Part shown: positions 31,338 through 39,518 of the stretch, one piece after another
How positions within the stretch are numbered: the first letter of the stretch is position 1
Layout of the letters: each line of letters begins with the position of its first letter
DNA from: Natronococcus roseus
GTDB lineage: Archaea; Halobacteriota; Halobacteria; Halobacteriales; Natrialbaceae
Assembly (NCBI RefSeq): GCF_043677095.1
Contig: NZ_JBHLJR010000005.1
Location: 186,001 to 250,000, forward strand
Direction of reading: 5' to 3'
DNA: 64,000 nt
Made by a program: the position numbers and the translations under genes
Notes under the pieces: model-generated
What the model was told of the DNA's origin: nothing
The model's database searches: none
What the model saw: the letters and a program-made list of their open reading frames with translations, nothing else

Positions 31338-32711
31338 TCACTCTCGCCGCTCTCGGTCCGCGATCTCTCGTTCCGTCTCTCGCCTGAGGCGCTCGAGCCC
31401 GTCGCTGATCCGGACCTCGTAGGCGTCGGGTTCGGAGACCCGACGGTGGCGTTCGGGGAGACGCTCGAGCTGACTCCGGGTTCGCTCGCGGACGGCGGAG
31501 AGGGCGGGCGGGTTGGCGACGAGCGAGCCGTTCTCGACGACCGTCTCGAGCAGCGGCCGACCGTCGATCGACTCCCCGCGTGTCGCGAGGACGTCCCGAA
31601 CGAACGAGCCGTCCCGTTCGACGCGGTAGATCTGCTTCCGTCCCGGGTAGGTCACCTTCCCCGGCGAGAGCTTCATGCTCGGCTCGAGGTCGCCGTCCCG
31701 TTCGACCGCAGTGAGCTTGTAGACGACGCCGCTGCTGGGAGCGTCCCCGCTCGTCGTCAGCGCCGTCCCGGGACCGAACGCGGTCGCGACGCCGCCCGCG
31801 TCGAAAAACTCCCGGAGGAAGAACTCGTCGACGCTCGAGGAGACGACGATGCCGGCGTCGCCGACGACGTCGTCGACCGCCTTCGAGAGTTCGATCAGAT
31901 CCCCCGAGTCGAGGCGCACTCCGCCCAGCCGAACGCCGCGCTCGTCGGCGACGGCGACCGCGCGTTCGGCTCCCCTGACCGTGTCGTAGGTGTCGACGAG
32001 GTAGATCGCGTCGTCGCCGTAGCTGTCGGCGAACGCCTCGAACGACGCCCGTTCGGTCTCGAAGCTCTGGACCCACGAGTGGGCCATCGTTCCGTACGTC
32101 GGCACCCCGAACCGTTCCCCGGCCAGCAGGTTCGAACTGCCGTCGAACCCGCCGACGGACGCGGCCCTGGCGGCTTTGAGCCCCGCGTCGACGCCGTGGG
32201 CTCGCCGTGAACCGAAGTCGACCAGCGTCTGGCCGTTGCCGTGGCGGGCAACGACGTCGGCCATCCGCGCGGCCTTCGTCGCTACGAGCGTCTGGTAGCC
32301 GACCTGGTTGAGCACCAGCGTCTCGAGCAGTTGTGCCTCGAGGATCGGCGCCGTCACCTCGAGGAGGGGTTCGTTCGGGAAGACGAGCGTTCCCTCCGGA
32401 ACCGCGCGGAGCTCGCCGCTGAACGAGAACGACTCCAGTTCGGCGAGGAACGCGTCGTCGAACCCCTGGTCGGCGAGAAACGCCAGCGCGTCGGCGTCGA
32501 ACTCGAGTTCCTCGAGGGCCGCCAGCACCTGCTCGAGTCCCGCGGCGACGGCGTAGCCGCGATCCGGCGGCAGCGATCGGAAGTACACCGAGAACGTCGC
32601 GAGCCGGTCGTGGTTCGCGTCGCGGTATCCCTGCATCATCGTCAGCTCGTACCGATCGGTAAACAGCGCGAGGTCTCGAGAGCCGACGTGGCCGAACCTG
32701 GGAGCGGTCAT
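31338..32711 (-). CDS. pncB: nicotinate phosphoribosyltransferase
   Basis: NAD salvage enzyme making nicotinate mononucleotide from nicotinate, PRPP and ATP; 457 residues. Recognised blocks are LFTDRYELTMMQGYRDANHD at the N-terminus, LLETLVLNQVGYQTLVATKA, DFGSRRAHGVDAGLKAARAA, and YGTMAHSWVQSFE, then LVDTYDT, VRLDSGDLIEL and the phosphate loop VASGG-like VVSSSVDEF and FGPGTALTT. The open frame runs far upstream, but ATG 32711 (MTAPRFGHVGSRDL) is the family start and lies in the gap to the divergent stress-protein gene. Placement inside a stress-protein island may link NAD supply to stress adaptation (inference). Confidence 0.93.
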   Translation of the reverse strand: MTAPRFGHVGSRDLALFTDRYELTMMQGYRDANHDRLATFSVYFRSLPPDRGYAVAAGLEQVLAALEELEFDADALAFLADQGFDDAFLAELESFSFSGELRAVPEGTLVFPNEPLLEVTAPILEAQLLETLVLNQVGYQTLVATKAARMADVVARHGNGQTLVDFGSRRAHGVDAGLKAARAASVGGFDGSSNLLAGERFGVPTYGTMAHSWVQSFETERASFEAFADSYGDDAIYLVDTYDTVRGAERAVAVADERGVRLGGVRLDSGDLIELSKAVDDVVGDAGIVVSSSVDEFFLREFFDAGGVATAFGPGTALTTSGDAPSSGVVYKLTAVERDGDLEPSMKLSPGKVTYPGRKQIYRVERDGSFVRDVLATRGESIDGRPLLETVVENGSLVANPPALSAVRERTRSQLERLPERHRRVSEPDAYEVRISDGLERLRRETEREIADRERRE

Positions 32712-32819
32712 GACTGCGGGTACTGACGCGGCCGCGAAGCAAATAGTCCGGGGCGGAACGCCCGTCGCTCGCTCGGCAACCTTTCTTGTTGGTCGATCGC
32801 GTACCCTGCGACGATCCAG

Positions 32820-33689
32820 ATGTACTCGACGATACTCCTCCCAATCGACGACGGTGGCGACGCCGACGGTGTAATCGACCGCACGCTCGAGTTCGCTCGA
32901 CGGTTCGACGCGACGGTCCACGTCCTCTCGGTCGTCGAAACCGGCGCCGAACCCGTGGGCCTCGACCAGCAAGCGCGCGACGAACTCCGAGGGCGGGCCG
33001 AGAAGCGCGGGCGGCAGGCAACCGCGCGCGTTCAGGAACGCGCGGCGGAGCTCGACGTCGAGACGACGCGGGCCGTCCGGGAGGGAACTCCCCACGAACT
33101 CGTCCTCGAGTACGCCGAGCGCGAGGGCGTCGACCTGATCGTGATGGGAACCCGCACCCGAGACGGTCCGTCCGTCGGGCTCGGGAGCACGACCGAGCGC
33201 GTGGTCGCCCGGGCCGATCGTCCCGTGATCGCGGTTCGACTCGAGGGCGACACACCGGCCGTCGACGAGATCTCGTACGACCGCGTCGTGATACCCACCG
33301 ACGGCAGCGACGCCGCCGAACGCGCCGCCGAGCGCGGCCTCGAGTTCGCCGAGACCTACGGCGCGTCCGTCTACGTTCCCTACGTGGTCGACACCACCAG
33401 CTACGACCTCGAGGAGACCTCCCGGAGTATGGTCGGCCTGCTGAAACAGGGCGGGCAAAACGCCGTCGAGGCGGTCGCCGAGGACGCCCGCGAGCGCGGC
33501 CTGTCGGTGAAGACCGACGTCCTCCGGGGGGTTCCCGACGAGGAACTGCTCGAGTACGCCGACGGGCTCGAGGGCGACCTGATCGCGATGGGAACGCGGG
33601 GGCGAGGCGGAGCCACCGGCGACCTGCTGGGAAGCACCACCGATCGCGTCCTGCGACGGGCGCACTGTCCGGTGTTGACCGTGCGTTGA
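32820..33689 (+). CDS. universal stress protein, two UspA domains
   Basis: A 289-residue tandem USP. Domain 1 begins MYSTILLPIDDGGDADGVID and ends with MGTRTRDGPSVGLGSTTERV, in which the second Gly of the GxxG nucleotide motif is Thr. Domain 2 begins YDRVVIPTDGSDAAERAAER and ends MGTRGRGGATGDLLGSTTDR, an intact G-2x-G-9x-G-S ATP-binding motif. The family binds ATP or AMP and modulates stress survival; the exact partner is never readable from sequence. It is divergent from pncB and is the first gene of the USP island. A USP tail fragment follows directly. Confidence 0.9.
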   Translation: MYSTILLPIDDGGDADGVIDRTLEFARRFDATVHVLSVVETGAEPVGLDQQARDELRGRAEKRGRQATARVQERAAELDVETTRAVREGTPHELVLEYAEREGVDLIVMGTRTRDGPSVGLGSTTERVVARADRPVIAVRLEGDTPAVDEISYDRVVIPTDGSDAAERAAERGLEFAETYGASVYVPYVVDTTSYDLEETSRSMVGLLKQGGQNAVEAVAEDARERGLSVKTDVLRGVPDEELLEYADGLEGDLIAMGTRGRGGATGDLLGSTTDRVLRRAHCPVLTVR

Positions 33690-33692
33690 CGC

Positions 33693-33842
33693 CGCGAGCG
33701 CGCCGACCTGCTCGTGGTGGGAATCGAGAGCAGGTCGACCCTCGAGCGACTGGCCGACGGCAGCGTCCCTCAGCGCGTGGTTCCGTCTGCGAACGTGACG
33801 ATGTTGACCGTGCGGTCGATCACGGATCAGGATTCTTCGTAG
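33693..33842 (+). pseudogene. fragment of a universal stress protein C-terminus
   Basis: Starting 3 bases after the preceding USP stop codon, a 49-codon frame reads RERADLLVVGIESRSTLERL, then ADGSVPQRVVPSANVTMLTV and RSITDQDSS, ending at TAG 33840-33842. This is the last third of a UspA domain (DLLVVG..., GSVxxRVVxxAxVxxLTVR). There is no start codon or N-terminal part, so it is a decayed copy, most likely from a tandem duplication. Its end overlaps the last codons of the convergent gene at 33827. Confidence 0.65.
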
Positions 33843-34312
33843 AACGATTCGTGGGGATCGATCCCCGCGACCGTCGGCGGCGAGGGGTAACGAACGACGA
33901 ACACGTCGTAAGCGTCCTCGGCCGCGAGGTGGACGCCGACGCTCGTCAGCGGCGTCACGACGCGGCCGACGTTGTCGCTGCCGAGGAAGACGACGCTCGG
34001 GTCGTGCTCGAGGACCAGCCGCTCGATGTGGGTGGCCAGTCGATCCTCGGGCGGGAACTCCCGAATTCGCTCGGCGTCGAACGACGTTTCCGGGGCCAGC
34101 TTGCGGACGTGGTCTCGCAGGGTCGCGACGATCCGCTCGGGATCGAACGGCTCCTCGTCGGCGATCCACCCCTTCTCCCTGGCGTAGCGGTTGCGCTCGG
34201 GGACGACGCTGACCGCGACGACGTCTTCCTCCAGGGCGCGTCCGTACTCGAGTGCACGGACGAGCGCGGCCGCCGCGAGCTCGGAACCGTCGAACGGGAC
34301 GACGAACGTCAT
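33827..34312 (-). CDS. universal stress protein family, divergent nucleotide motif
   Basis: A 161-residue USP-fold protein: MTFVVPFDGSELAAAALVRA at the N-terminus, then ALEYGRALEEDVVAVSVVPE and a long helix region. In the usual ATP-loop place it has VVFLGSDNVGRVVTPLTSVG, which lacks the G-2x-G-9x-G-S pattern, so it is probably a non-nucleotide-binding USP. ATG 34312 starts the first strand; a GTG at 34321 is possible. It faces the PPOX-fold gene at 34424, with a 7-bp inverted repeat (ATACCCG/CGGGTAT, 34311-34337) over the start. Confidence 0.8.
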   Translation of the reverse strand: MTFVVPFDGSELAAAALVRALEYGRALEEDVVAVSVVPERNRYAREKGWIADEEPFDPERIVATLRDHVRKLAPETSFDAERIREFPPEDRLATHIERLVLEHDPSVVFLGSDNVGRVVTPLTSVGVHLAAEDAYDVFVVRYPSPPTVAGIDPHESFYEES

Positions 34313-34423
34313 ACCCGTCACACCACCGCACGGGTATTGATGCTCGAGGGCGCGTTCTCGTTGCCAATACAGTCACTATTCCCGGAGCGAGGTGTTTTGC
34401 GGCCTCGAGCCGTTCGTCGGAGT

Positions 34424-34873
34424 ATGCGCGACTCACGCTGGCACCGGCTGAGCGGGTCGGCGCTCGAGGCGTTCCTCGGACGGGGCGGAACGGGCGTCAT
34501 CTCCTTCGGCGCCGACGCCGACACCGCGCCGGCATCGATACCCGTCTCCTACGGGTACAACGCCGATATCGAGGCGTTCTACTTCCGCCTCTCGCTGCCG
34601 CCGGAGAGTCGGAAGACCGAGCTCGTCGACCGACCGGTGTCGTTCGTCACGTACGCGGAAACCGACGACGGCTGGCGCAGCGCCGTCGCGACGGGTCGGC
34701 TCGAGCCCGTCGAGGAGACGTCGTACGACTCGACGACCGTCCAGGGGATGTGGGGGATCGAGATCCCCGAGATCGACGTCTTCGAGCGGTCCCGCGAGGA
34801 GCTTCAGTTTCGGGACTTTCAGCTCGATCCCGAGACGCTGTCCGGACGCAAGGAGGTCCCGTCGGAACCGTAG
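34424..34873 (+). CDS. PPOX-fold flavin- or F420-binding protein
   Basis: A 149-residue split-barrel protein. It contains FLGRGGTGVISFGADADTAP, then ASIPVSYGYNADIEAFYFRL, LVDRPVSFVTYAETDDGWRS and AVATGRLEPVEE, the standard strand order of the pyridoxamine-phosphate-oxidase-like superfamily. The C-terminal ETLSGRKEV matches the TGRKTGG tail of the paralogue at 29764-30225. I took ATG 34424 because the extended frame upstream is antisense noise over the USP gene. Such proteins often pair with USPs in stress or redox clusters; cofactor and substrate are unknown. Confidence 0.8.
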   Translation: MRDSRWHRLSGSALEAFLGRGGTGVISFGADADTAPASIPVSYGYNADIEAFYFRLSLPPESRKTELVDRPVSFVTYAETDDGWRSAVATGRLEPVEETSYDSTTVQGMWGIEIPEIDVFERSREELQFRDFQLDPETLSGRKEVPSEP

Positions 34874-34907
34874 CTCTACGGTCGCGGCGAAGCGGGAGGA
34901 TCCCGCG

Positions 34908-35339
34908 CTACTTCTCGGGGCGAACGATCGTCACGGAGACGGGCGCCCGCCTCGAGACGGTTTCGGCCACACTGCCGAGTAGCACGCGGCCGATCCCCGA
35001 TCGACCCTGGCTCCCGACGACGATGTGGTCGACGTCGAGGTCGTCGACGGCGCCGACGATCGCCCGCGCGGGCGAACCGCGGGCGAGTTCCGTCCTGACC
35101 GGAACGTCGAACTCGGCCCCGAACTCGGCGTACTCCTCGAGTAACGCCTCGGCCTCGCGTTCGCGCTCATCCATGTACTCGTCGTTCCAGACCGCCTCTT
35201 CCGTCGTCGAGGCGGCGCGAAACGGGTCGAGCACGTGCAAGACGACGATCTCGTTCGTCTCGAACTCGGTCGCCGCGACCTGTAGCGCGCGCCGGGAGTG
35301 ATCGGAGCCGTCCACCGGAACGAGGATCCTGTCGAACAT
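34908..35339 (-). CDS. universal stress protein
   Basis: A single-domain USP of 143 residues. It starts MFDRILVPVDGSDHSRRALQ, carries VVLHVLDPFRA and an acidic helix (DEYMDEREREAEALLEEYAE), and ends with IVVGSQGRSGIGRVLLGSVA, a complete G-2x-G-9x-G-S ATP-binding loop, followed by ETVSRRAPVSVTIVRPEK. It is closely related to the divergent neighbour at 35526 (GSHGRSGISRILIGSVAETV). ATG 35339 is preferred over GTG 35345; the minus-strand box attatataac (about 35360-35369) lies 21-30 bp upstream. Confidence 0.92.
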   Translation of the reverse strand: MFDRILVPVDGSDHSRRALQVAATEFETNEIVVLHVLDPFRAASTTEEAVWNDEYMDEREREAEALLEEYAEFGAEFDVPVRTELARGSPARAIVGAVDDLDVDHIVVGSQGRSGIGRVLLGSVAETVSRRAPVSVTIVRPEK

Positions 35340-35359
35340 CGTCACACCTACACCGGAAC

Positions 35360-35502
35360 GTTATATAATGGTAATTCACGGGAGAGCGAGTGTCACCGCA
35401 CCAGATACGAAGCATCGGTGCGAACGCGACGCTTCCGTCCACGACTCCTGGGTGCGGTGTCGGCCGTTCCGCGCCGTCGAGAATTACCACTGAACGCTTT
35501 AT
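35360..35502. promoter_or_regulatory. divergent USP promoters with a shared GAATTACCA motif
   Basis: GGTAATTC at 35370-35377 and GAATTACC at 35480-35487 are an inverted pair. In each case the motif sits immediately upstream of an AT-rich box: attatataac on the minus strand for the gene starting at 35339, and gctttatg (about 35495-35502) on the plus strand for the gene at 35526. This suggests one regulator for both genes. Confidence 0.45.
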
Positions 35503-35525
35503 GTCCCGATCGCGTCGACCCTCGT

Positions 35526-35963
35526 ATGGCACGACACATCTTGGTTCCGCTGGACGGGTCGGAGCCCTCGTGGGCCGCACTCGAGCACGCCGCCGAGAAC
35601 TACGAGGGCAGTCGGATCACCGCCCTGCACGTCGTCGACCCCTCCGCGGGCTCGTACGCGGGCGCCGAGGGCGGCTACTACGACCCCGTGGCGTTCGACC
35701 GCGCACGCGAACGCGGCGAGGAGATCTGCGAGGAGGCCCGCGAGCGGCTCCGCGAAGCGGGCGTTCTGGAGACGACCGAGCTCGAGACCGCCGTCGAGAC
35801 CGGCGGCGCCTCCCGGACGATCCTCGAGTACGCGGAGACCGAGGACGTCGACCACGTCGTCATCGGCAGCCACGGGCGCTCGGGCATCTCGCGGATCCTC
35901 ATCGGGAGCGTCGCCGAGACGGTGACACGCCGGGCACCGGTTCCGGTGACGATCGTTCGGTGA
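35526..35963 (+). CDS. universal stress protein
   Basis: A single-domain USP, 145 residues. The start is MARHILVPLDGSEPSWAALE, the middle ITALHVVDPSAGSYAGAEGG, and the ATP loop HVVIGSHGRSGISRILIGSV with the intact motif, then AETVTRRAPVPVTIVR. It shares the GRSGI...GSVAETV...RRAPV block with the divergent gene at 34908-35339, so the two look like a recent inverted duplication. It is 7 bp ahead of the tandem USP at 35971 and probably co-transcribed with it. Confidence 0.92.
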   Translation: MARHILVPLDGSEPSWAALEHAAENYEGSRITALHVVDPSAGSYAGAEGGYYDPVAFDRARERGEEICEEARERLREAGVLETTELETAVETGGASRTILEYAETEDVDHVVIGSHGRSGISRILIGSVAETVTRRAPVPVTIVR

Positions 35964-35970
35964 GTCGACC

Positions 35971-36861
35971 ATGGCAACGACGAACCACACCACGGACGTC
36001 GACGGGACCCTGCTCGTCCCGGTCGCGAACGCCGAAACCGCGGACCGCCAGCTCGACACCGCGATCGACATCGCGACCGACCGCTCCTCCCGCATCCTAC
36101 TGGTGTACGTCCTCGAGGTTCCCGCCCAGCTGTCGCTGCAGGACGGACGGCGATACCTCCTCGAGGACGAGACCGAGGCGATGCTCGAGGAGGCCGCGGC
36201 GTGCGTCGAGTCCCGGGGCATCCCCGTCGACAGGCGCATCCGGATGGCCCGCGGCGTGGCTACGGGGATCGTCGGCGCGGTCGACAAGCACGACGTCGAC
36301 GCGATCCTGCTGGGGTGGCGCGGTCGACCGCCCCGACGGGACGTCATCCTGGGCAGCCACCTCGATAAGGTCCTTGGGGACGCCGGCTGTGACGTCCTCG
36401 TCAAGCGGATCAAGACGCCGACCGGCGACGTCGAGTCGGTGCTCGTCCCGGTCGTCGGCGGCCCCCACGACGCGTTCGCAGCCGAGGCGGCCGCCTCGGT
36501 CGCCCGCGCGAACGACGCCGACGTAACGCTGTTGCACGTTCTCGAGTCCGACGAGCCCGAACTCTCCCGGGAGGAGGCACGAGCCGTCCTCGCCGAGACC
36601 GCAGGAGCCTTCGAGGGCGTTCCGTCGGTCGAGCGCGAACTGGTCGAGGCCGACGACGTCGCGGGGACGATCACCGACCGGACGACCGAGCACGACCTCA
36701 CCGTGCTGGGCGTCTCCCGCGGCGGACTCGTCCAGCGAAAGCTCCTGGGAACGATCTCCGAGGCGGTCGGTCGCCACGCGGCCGGAACCGTCGTGCTCGC
36801 GAAGCGCCACGATCCCGTCCCCTCGAGGCTGCGGCGGCTCGGATCGCGCCTCGGACGCTGA
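35971..36861 (+). CDS. universal stress protein, two UspA domains, degenerate second motif
   Basis: A 296-residue tandem USP. Domain 1 (about 10-145) ends ILLGWRGRPPRRDVILGSHL, an acceptable G-2x-G-9x-G-S loop. Domain 2 (about 150-285) starts VESVLVPVVGGPHDAFAAEA and ends TVLGVSRGGLVQRKLLGTIS, where the second Gly is replaced and the last is G-T, so nucleotide binding is doubtful. A basic tail (SRLRRLGSRLGR) closes the protein. It follows the USP at 35526 by 7 bp, so they form an operon. Confidence 0.88.
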   Translation: MATTNHTTDVDGTLLVPVANAETADRQLDTAIDIATDRSSRILLVYVLEVPAQLSLQDGRRYLLEDETEAMLEEAAACVESRGIPVDRRIRMARGVATGIVGAVDKHDVDAILLGWRGRPPRRDVILGSHLDKVLGDAGCDVLVKRIKTPTGDVESVLVPVVGGPHDAFAAEAAASVARANDADVTLLHVLESDEPELSREEARAVLAETAGAFEGVPSVERELVEADDVAGTITDRTTEHDLTVLGVSRGGLVQRKLLGTISEAVGRHAAGTVVLAKRHDPVPSRLRRLGSRLGR

Positions 36862-36942
36862 CCGCCGGCTCCGCGGTCGAATCGAGGTGTCAGCGCCGAC
36901 GACGGTGGATATCATTATGCGAGCCGTCGGAATACTCCCGCT

Positions 36943-37386
36943 ATGAGCGACCGCATCCTCGTCCCCTACGACGGCTCCGAGCCCGCAGGGTACGCCCTCG
37001 AGTTCGCCTTCGAGACGTTCCCCGACGCCGACGTCACCGCCCTCCACGTCATCCAGATCCCGGAGGGGTACTGGGGCACCTTCGAGGGTCCCGGGGTCAG
37101 ACCACCGGTCACGGAGAAGGCCCGCGAGTACGCCGACGAACTCCTCGAACCCGCCCGGGAGCTGGCGGCCGACCGCGGCCGGGACCTCGAGACCGAGATC
37201 CTCGCCGGGAAGCCGGACGACCGGATCGTCGAGTACGCCGAGGAGGAGGAGGGGTACGACGCGATCGTCATGGGCAGTCACGGCCGCGAGGGGATCACGC
37301 GGGTGTTACTCGGCAGCGTTGCAGAGAACGTCGTCCGTCGGTCGCCGACGCCCGTCGTCGTCGCTCGCGACCCCGACGTCAAGTGA
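36943..37386 (+). CDS. universal stress protein
   Basis: A single-domain USP of 147 residues. It begins MSDRILVPYDGSEPAGYALE, continues FAFETFPDADVTALHVIQIP and ends AIVMGSHGREGITRVLLGSV followed by AENVVRRSPTPVVVARDPDV, a textbook ATP-binding USP. An AT-rich stretch (gatatcattatgcg, about 36909-36922) precedes ATG 36943 at promoter distance, so it probably has its own promoter. Three bases separate its stop from the convergent aminotransferase gene. Confidence 0.92.
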   Translation: MSDRILVPYDGSEPAGYALEFAFETFPDADVTALHVIQIPEGYWGTFEGPGVRPPVTEKAREYADELLEPARELAADRGRDLETEILAGKPDDRIVEYAEEEEGYDAIVMGSHGREGITRVLLGSVAENVVRRSPTPVVVARDPDVK

Positions 37387-37389
37387 GCG

Positions 37390-38496
37390 CTACAGCGCCT
37401 CGAGCAGCTGATCGATCTCGTCTCGGGTGTTGAACGCGTGAACCGAGATCCGGATCGCGTCGGGGTACGGCAGCGAGCGGACGACGATATCCTCGCTGGC
37501 GAGCCGTTCGACGGTCGCCTCGGGGTCGTCGACGTCGGCGGTGACGAGCCCAGACTCGAACGAACGCGGGCTCAGCAGGCGCTCGTCGGAGAGCCCGTCC
37601 TTGAGGCGATCGGTCAGCGTCTCGATGCGCGACTCGATGGCGTCGGCGCCGAGTTCCTGGTGGAGGTCGATCGCCTGCCGGAGTCCCGCGTCGGTCGCGG
37701 GACTCGTCGTCCCGACCTCGAACCGGCCAGCGCCGGGCGCGTACTCGTAGTCGGGCGCGTTCGGGTCGACGACGCTGCGGTAGCCGATCGCGCTCGGCGC
37801 GTAGTCTGCCTCGACGCCCTCCCGAACGTAGAGGAAACCGGCGCCGAAGGGGCCCAGCAGCCACTTGTGGCCCGCGCCGACGACGAAGTCGGCGCCCCAC
37901 TCGCTGACGTTGACGGGGGTCTGACCGGGCGACTGGACGGCGTCGACGAGCGTCGCTGCACCCGCGTCCCGGGCGATATCGACGAGTTCGCGGACCGGAA
38001 GCCGAGTGCCGTGGGTCCAGGTGATCGAGCTGAACTCGAACAGCGTCGCGCCCTCGAGGGCGGTCTTGACGTCCTCGAGGTCGACCCGTCCGTTCTCGGT
38101 CTCGAGGACGCGCACCTCGACGCCGTACTCGCGCTCGAGGCGGCGCCAGGGGAGGATCCCCGCGGGGTGTTCGAGGTCGGTCCGGACGACGACGTCCTCG
38201 GCGTCCCAGTCGATCGCGCCGGCGATGCGGTTGATCCCATCCGTTGTGCTCTGGGTGAGCGCGACCTCGGCCTCGCTCGCCCCCAGCAGGTCGGCGACCG
38301 CGGGCTTCGTCGCGTCGTGGCTCTCGCCCGCGGCGACGTACATCCCCTCCTCGACGGGCGCCTCGTACTCGTGGGACTCGAGTGCGGACTCGGCGGCCTC
38401 GACGACCCGCCGCGGGCTGGGGCCGCCCGCACCGGTGTTGAAGTAGCTGGCGCGCTCGAGGGCCGGAATTTCGTCCCTGAGCCGTTCGTGATCCAT
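37390..38496 (-). CDS. class V aminotransferase / cysteine-desulfurase-like PLP enzyme
   Basis: A fold-type I PLP enzyme of 368 residues. The N-terminus is ALERASYFNTGAGGPSPRRV, the substrate/PLP phosphate region ALTQSTTDGINRIAGA, then SSITWTHGTRLPVRELVDIA, LVDAVQSPGQTPVNV (Asp binding the pyridine N) and the Schiff-base Lys in VVGAGHKWLLGPFGAGFLYV. No conserved catalytic Cys loop of NifS/SufS is obvious before the C-terminal part, so an aminotransferase, epimerase-like or selenocysteine-lyase-like role is as likely as desulfurase. ATG 38496 is used; earlier in-frame codons lack homology. Convergent with the USP at 36943. Confidence 0.85.
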   Translation of the reverse strand: MDHERLRDEIPALERASYFNTGAGGPSPRRVVEAAESALESHEYEAPVEEGMYVAAGESHDATKPAVADLLGASEAEVALTQSTTDGINRIAGAIDWDAEDVVVRTDLEHPAGILPWRRLEREYGVEVRVLETENGRVDLEDVKTALEGATLFEFSSITWTHGTRLPVRELVDIARDAGAATLVDAVQSPGQTPVNVSEWGADFVVGAGHKWLLGPFGAGFLYVREGVEADYAPSAIGYRSVVDPNAPDYEYAPGAGRFEVGTTSPATDAGLRQAIDLHQELGADAIESRIETLTDRLKDGLSDERLLSPRSFESGLVTADVDDPEATVERLASEDIVVRSLPYPDAIRISVHAFNTRDEIDQLLEAL

Positions 38497-38885
38497 ATAC
38501 CTGATCGTCGGCTCGACGGCTCCTAAGCGTTCGGCTCGGCAACCGAGCGAGAAAAACGGGGTCACTTTCGCGGCTCGTCCCTTGAGCGACGGTCGATAGC
38601 AGTAATTGGGACCGCGGTTTCGTTGTGTTGCGTAGAGGGGGCGAATGGAACACTGCGGAAAATGCCGAGCATCCGCGAGCGAAGCGAGCGGTTCACCGCC
38701 GGAGCGGGATGAAACCCCGCGACGGCGGCCTTTTGGCATCAACGGGTTTTGCCGGGGGTTGAGGCTGGCGTCGCAGACGCCAGCCGATGCCCCCGGTAAA
38801 AGAGGTTGCTATGCGTAACGCGATTTTCACGCGATAACCTGCATCAAGAAACCGTGTGACTAGCTACTGAGAGGGACGCGGTCCG
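38497..38885. other. 389-bp non-coding region with strong RNA-like stems
   Basis: No convincing gene. The best structure is 38752-38796: CCGGGGG (38752-38758) pairs with CCCCCGG (38790-38796), and inside it GGCTGGCGTC (38763-38772) pairs with GACGCCAGCC (38776-38785) across a 3-base loop. Upstream, ATGCC (38672-38676) matches GGCAT (38735-38739), enclosing CCGCCG/CGGCGG (38696-38701, 38723-38728) and GCGGG/CCCGC (38704-38708, 38716-38720). The nested arrangement looks like a folded RNA or the remnant of a mobile repeat. Confidence 0.45.
38752..38796. ncRNA. candidate structured RNA stem-loop
   Basis: A 45-nt hairpin with a 7-bp outer stem, a 4/4 internal loop (TTGA/GATG), a perfect 10-bp inner stem and a GCA loop. 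It is GC-rich and strand orientation is not known. It is not followed by a T tract, so a plain terminator is unlikely. Together with the nested stems at 38672-38739 it could be part of one transcript. I recognise no known RNA family. Confidence 0.3.
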
Positions 38886-39335
38886 CTACTCGTCGACCGG
38901 GGACTTGACGACCGTCACCGGCCGTTCGGACAGGTTTACGACCCGTTCGGCAACACTCCCGAGCAGCCGTCGGTACTCGCCCGAGCGGTTCTTCGAGCCG
39001 ACCACCGTGAGTCCGACGTCGGCCTCGTCGCCGTACCTGAGGATCTCCTCGTGGGGGACGCCGTGGCGTACGATCTCGGTCGTCTCGAGCCCGGCCGCTT
39101 CGGCTTCCTCGGTGATCGCCTCGACGGCGTCGGTGCCGGCCTGCTCCAAGGCGCTCTCTAAGCCCTCGAACTCGTGGACGTACTCGTCGCCGGGATACGA
39201 GCTGTAGGCGTCGGTGTCGACGACGTACAGGACGTGGAGTTCGGCGTCGTACCGCTGTGCCGCGTCGATCGCGTGGTCGATGGCGTCGTCGATGCCGGCG
39301 CTCATGTCGGTCGGCAACAGGAGTCGATCGTACAT
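38886..39335 (-). CDS. universal stress protein
   Basis: A 149-residue USP: MYDRLLLPTDMSAGIDDAID, then LHVLYVVDTDAYSSYPGDEY and the loop LTVVGSKNRSGEYRRLLGSV. The second Gly of the G-2x-G motif is Asn (GSKN), though the final LLGS is kept; nucleotide binding may be weakened. The C-terminus AERVVNLSERPVTVVKSPVD is standard. ATG 39335 starts strand 1 directly, and the open frame continues upstream only as noise. It is divergent from the ABC1 kinase. Confidence 0.9.
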   Translation of the reverse strand: MYDRLLLPTDMSAGIDDAIDHAIDAAQRYDAELHVLYVVDTDAYSSYPGDEYVHEFEGLESALEQAGTDAVEAITEEAEAAGLETTEIVRHGVPHEEILRYGDEADVGLTVVGSKNRSGEYRRLLGSVAERVVNLSERPVTVVKSPVDE

Positions 39336-39518
39336 ACTCGATCGAACGCGAGCGAGCACTATATTCCCACCCACGACTTCCAAGAAGCTGGGAAAGAGCG
39401 AAAGGGATCGTTCGTGCAACCGCCGCCCGGATTGCCAGGGTGCCGACGTATTTGTGACCGGGAGCCGAACCCCCGCTATGGACAGGGAGACGATCGCCGC
39501 CAACGCCGCCCTCGAGCG

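Noticed and set aside
32712..34436. Upstream extension of the pncB frame to more than 1000 codons
   Set aside because: The extra part is antisense to the stress-protein genes and is basic, unlike the enzyme; the family start is at 32711.
37390..38496. Assignment of the PLP enzyme as a true cysteine desulfurase
   Set aside because: The mobile Cys loop of NifS/SufS is not evident and no Fe-S assembly genes are adjacent, so only the class V family is stated.
39360..39395. IS-end-like string CCCACGACTTC before the ABC1 kinase
   Set aside because: Only 11 bases match the IS stem and the second arm (GAAGCTGGG) is not the expected complement; too weak to call a remnant.
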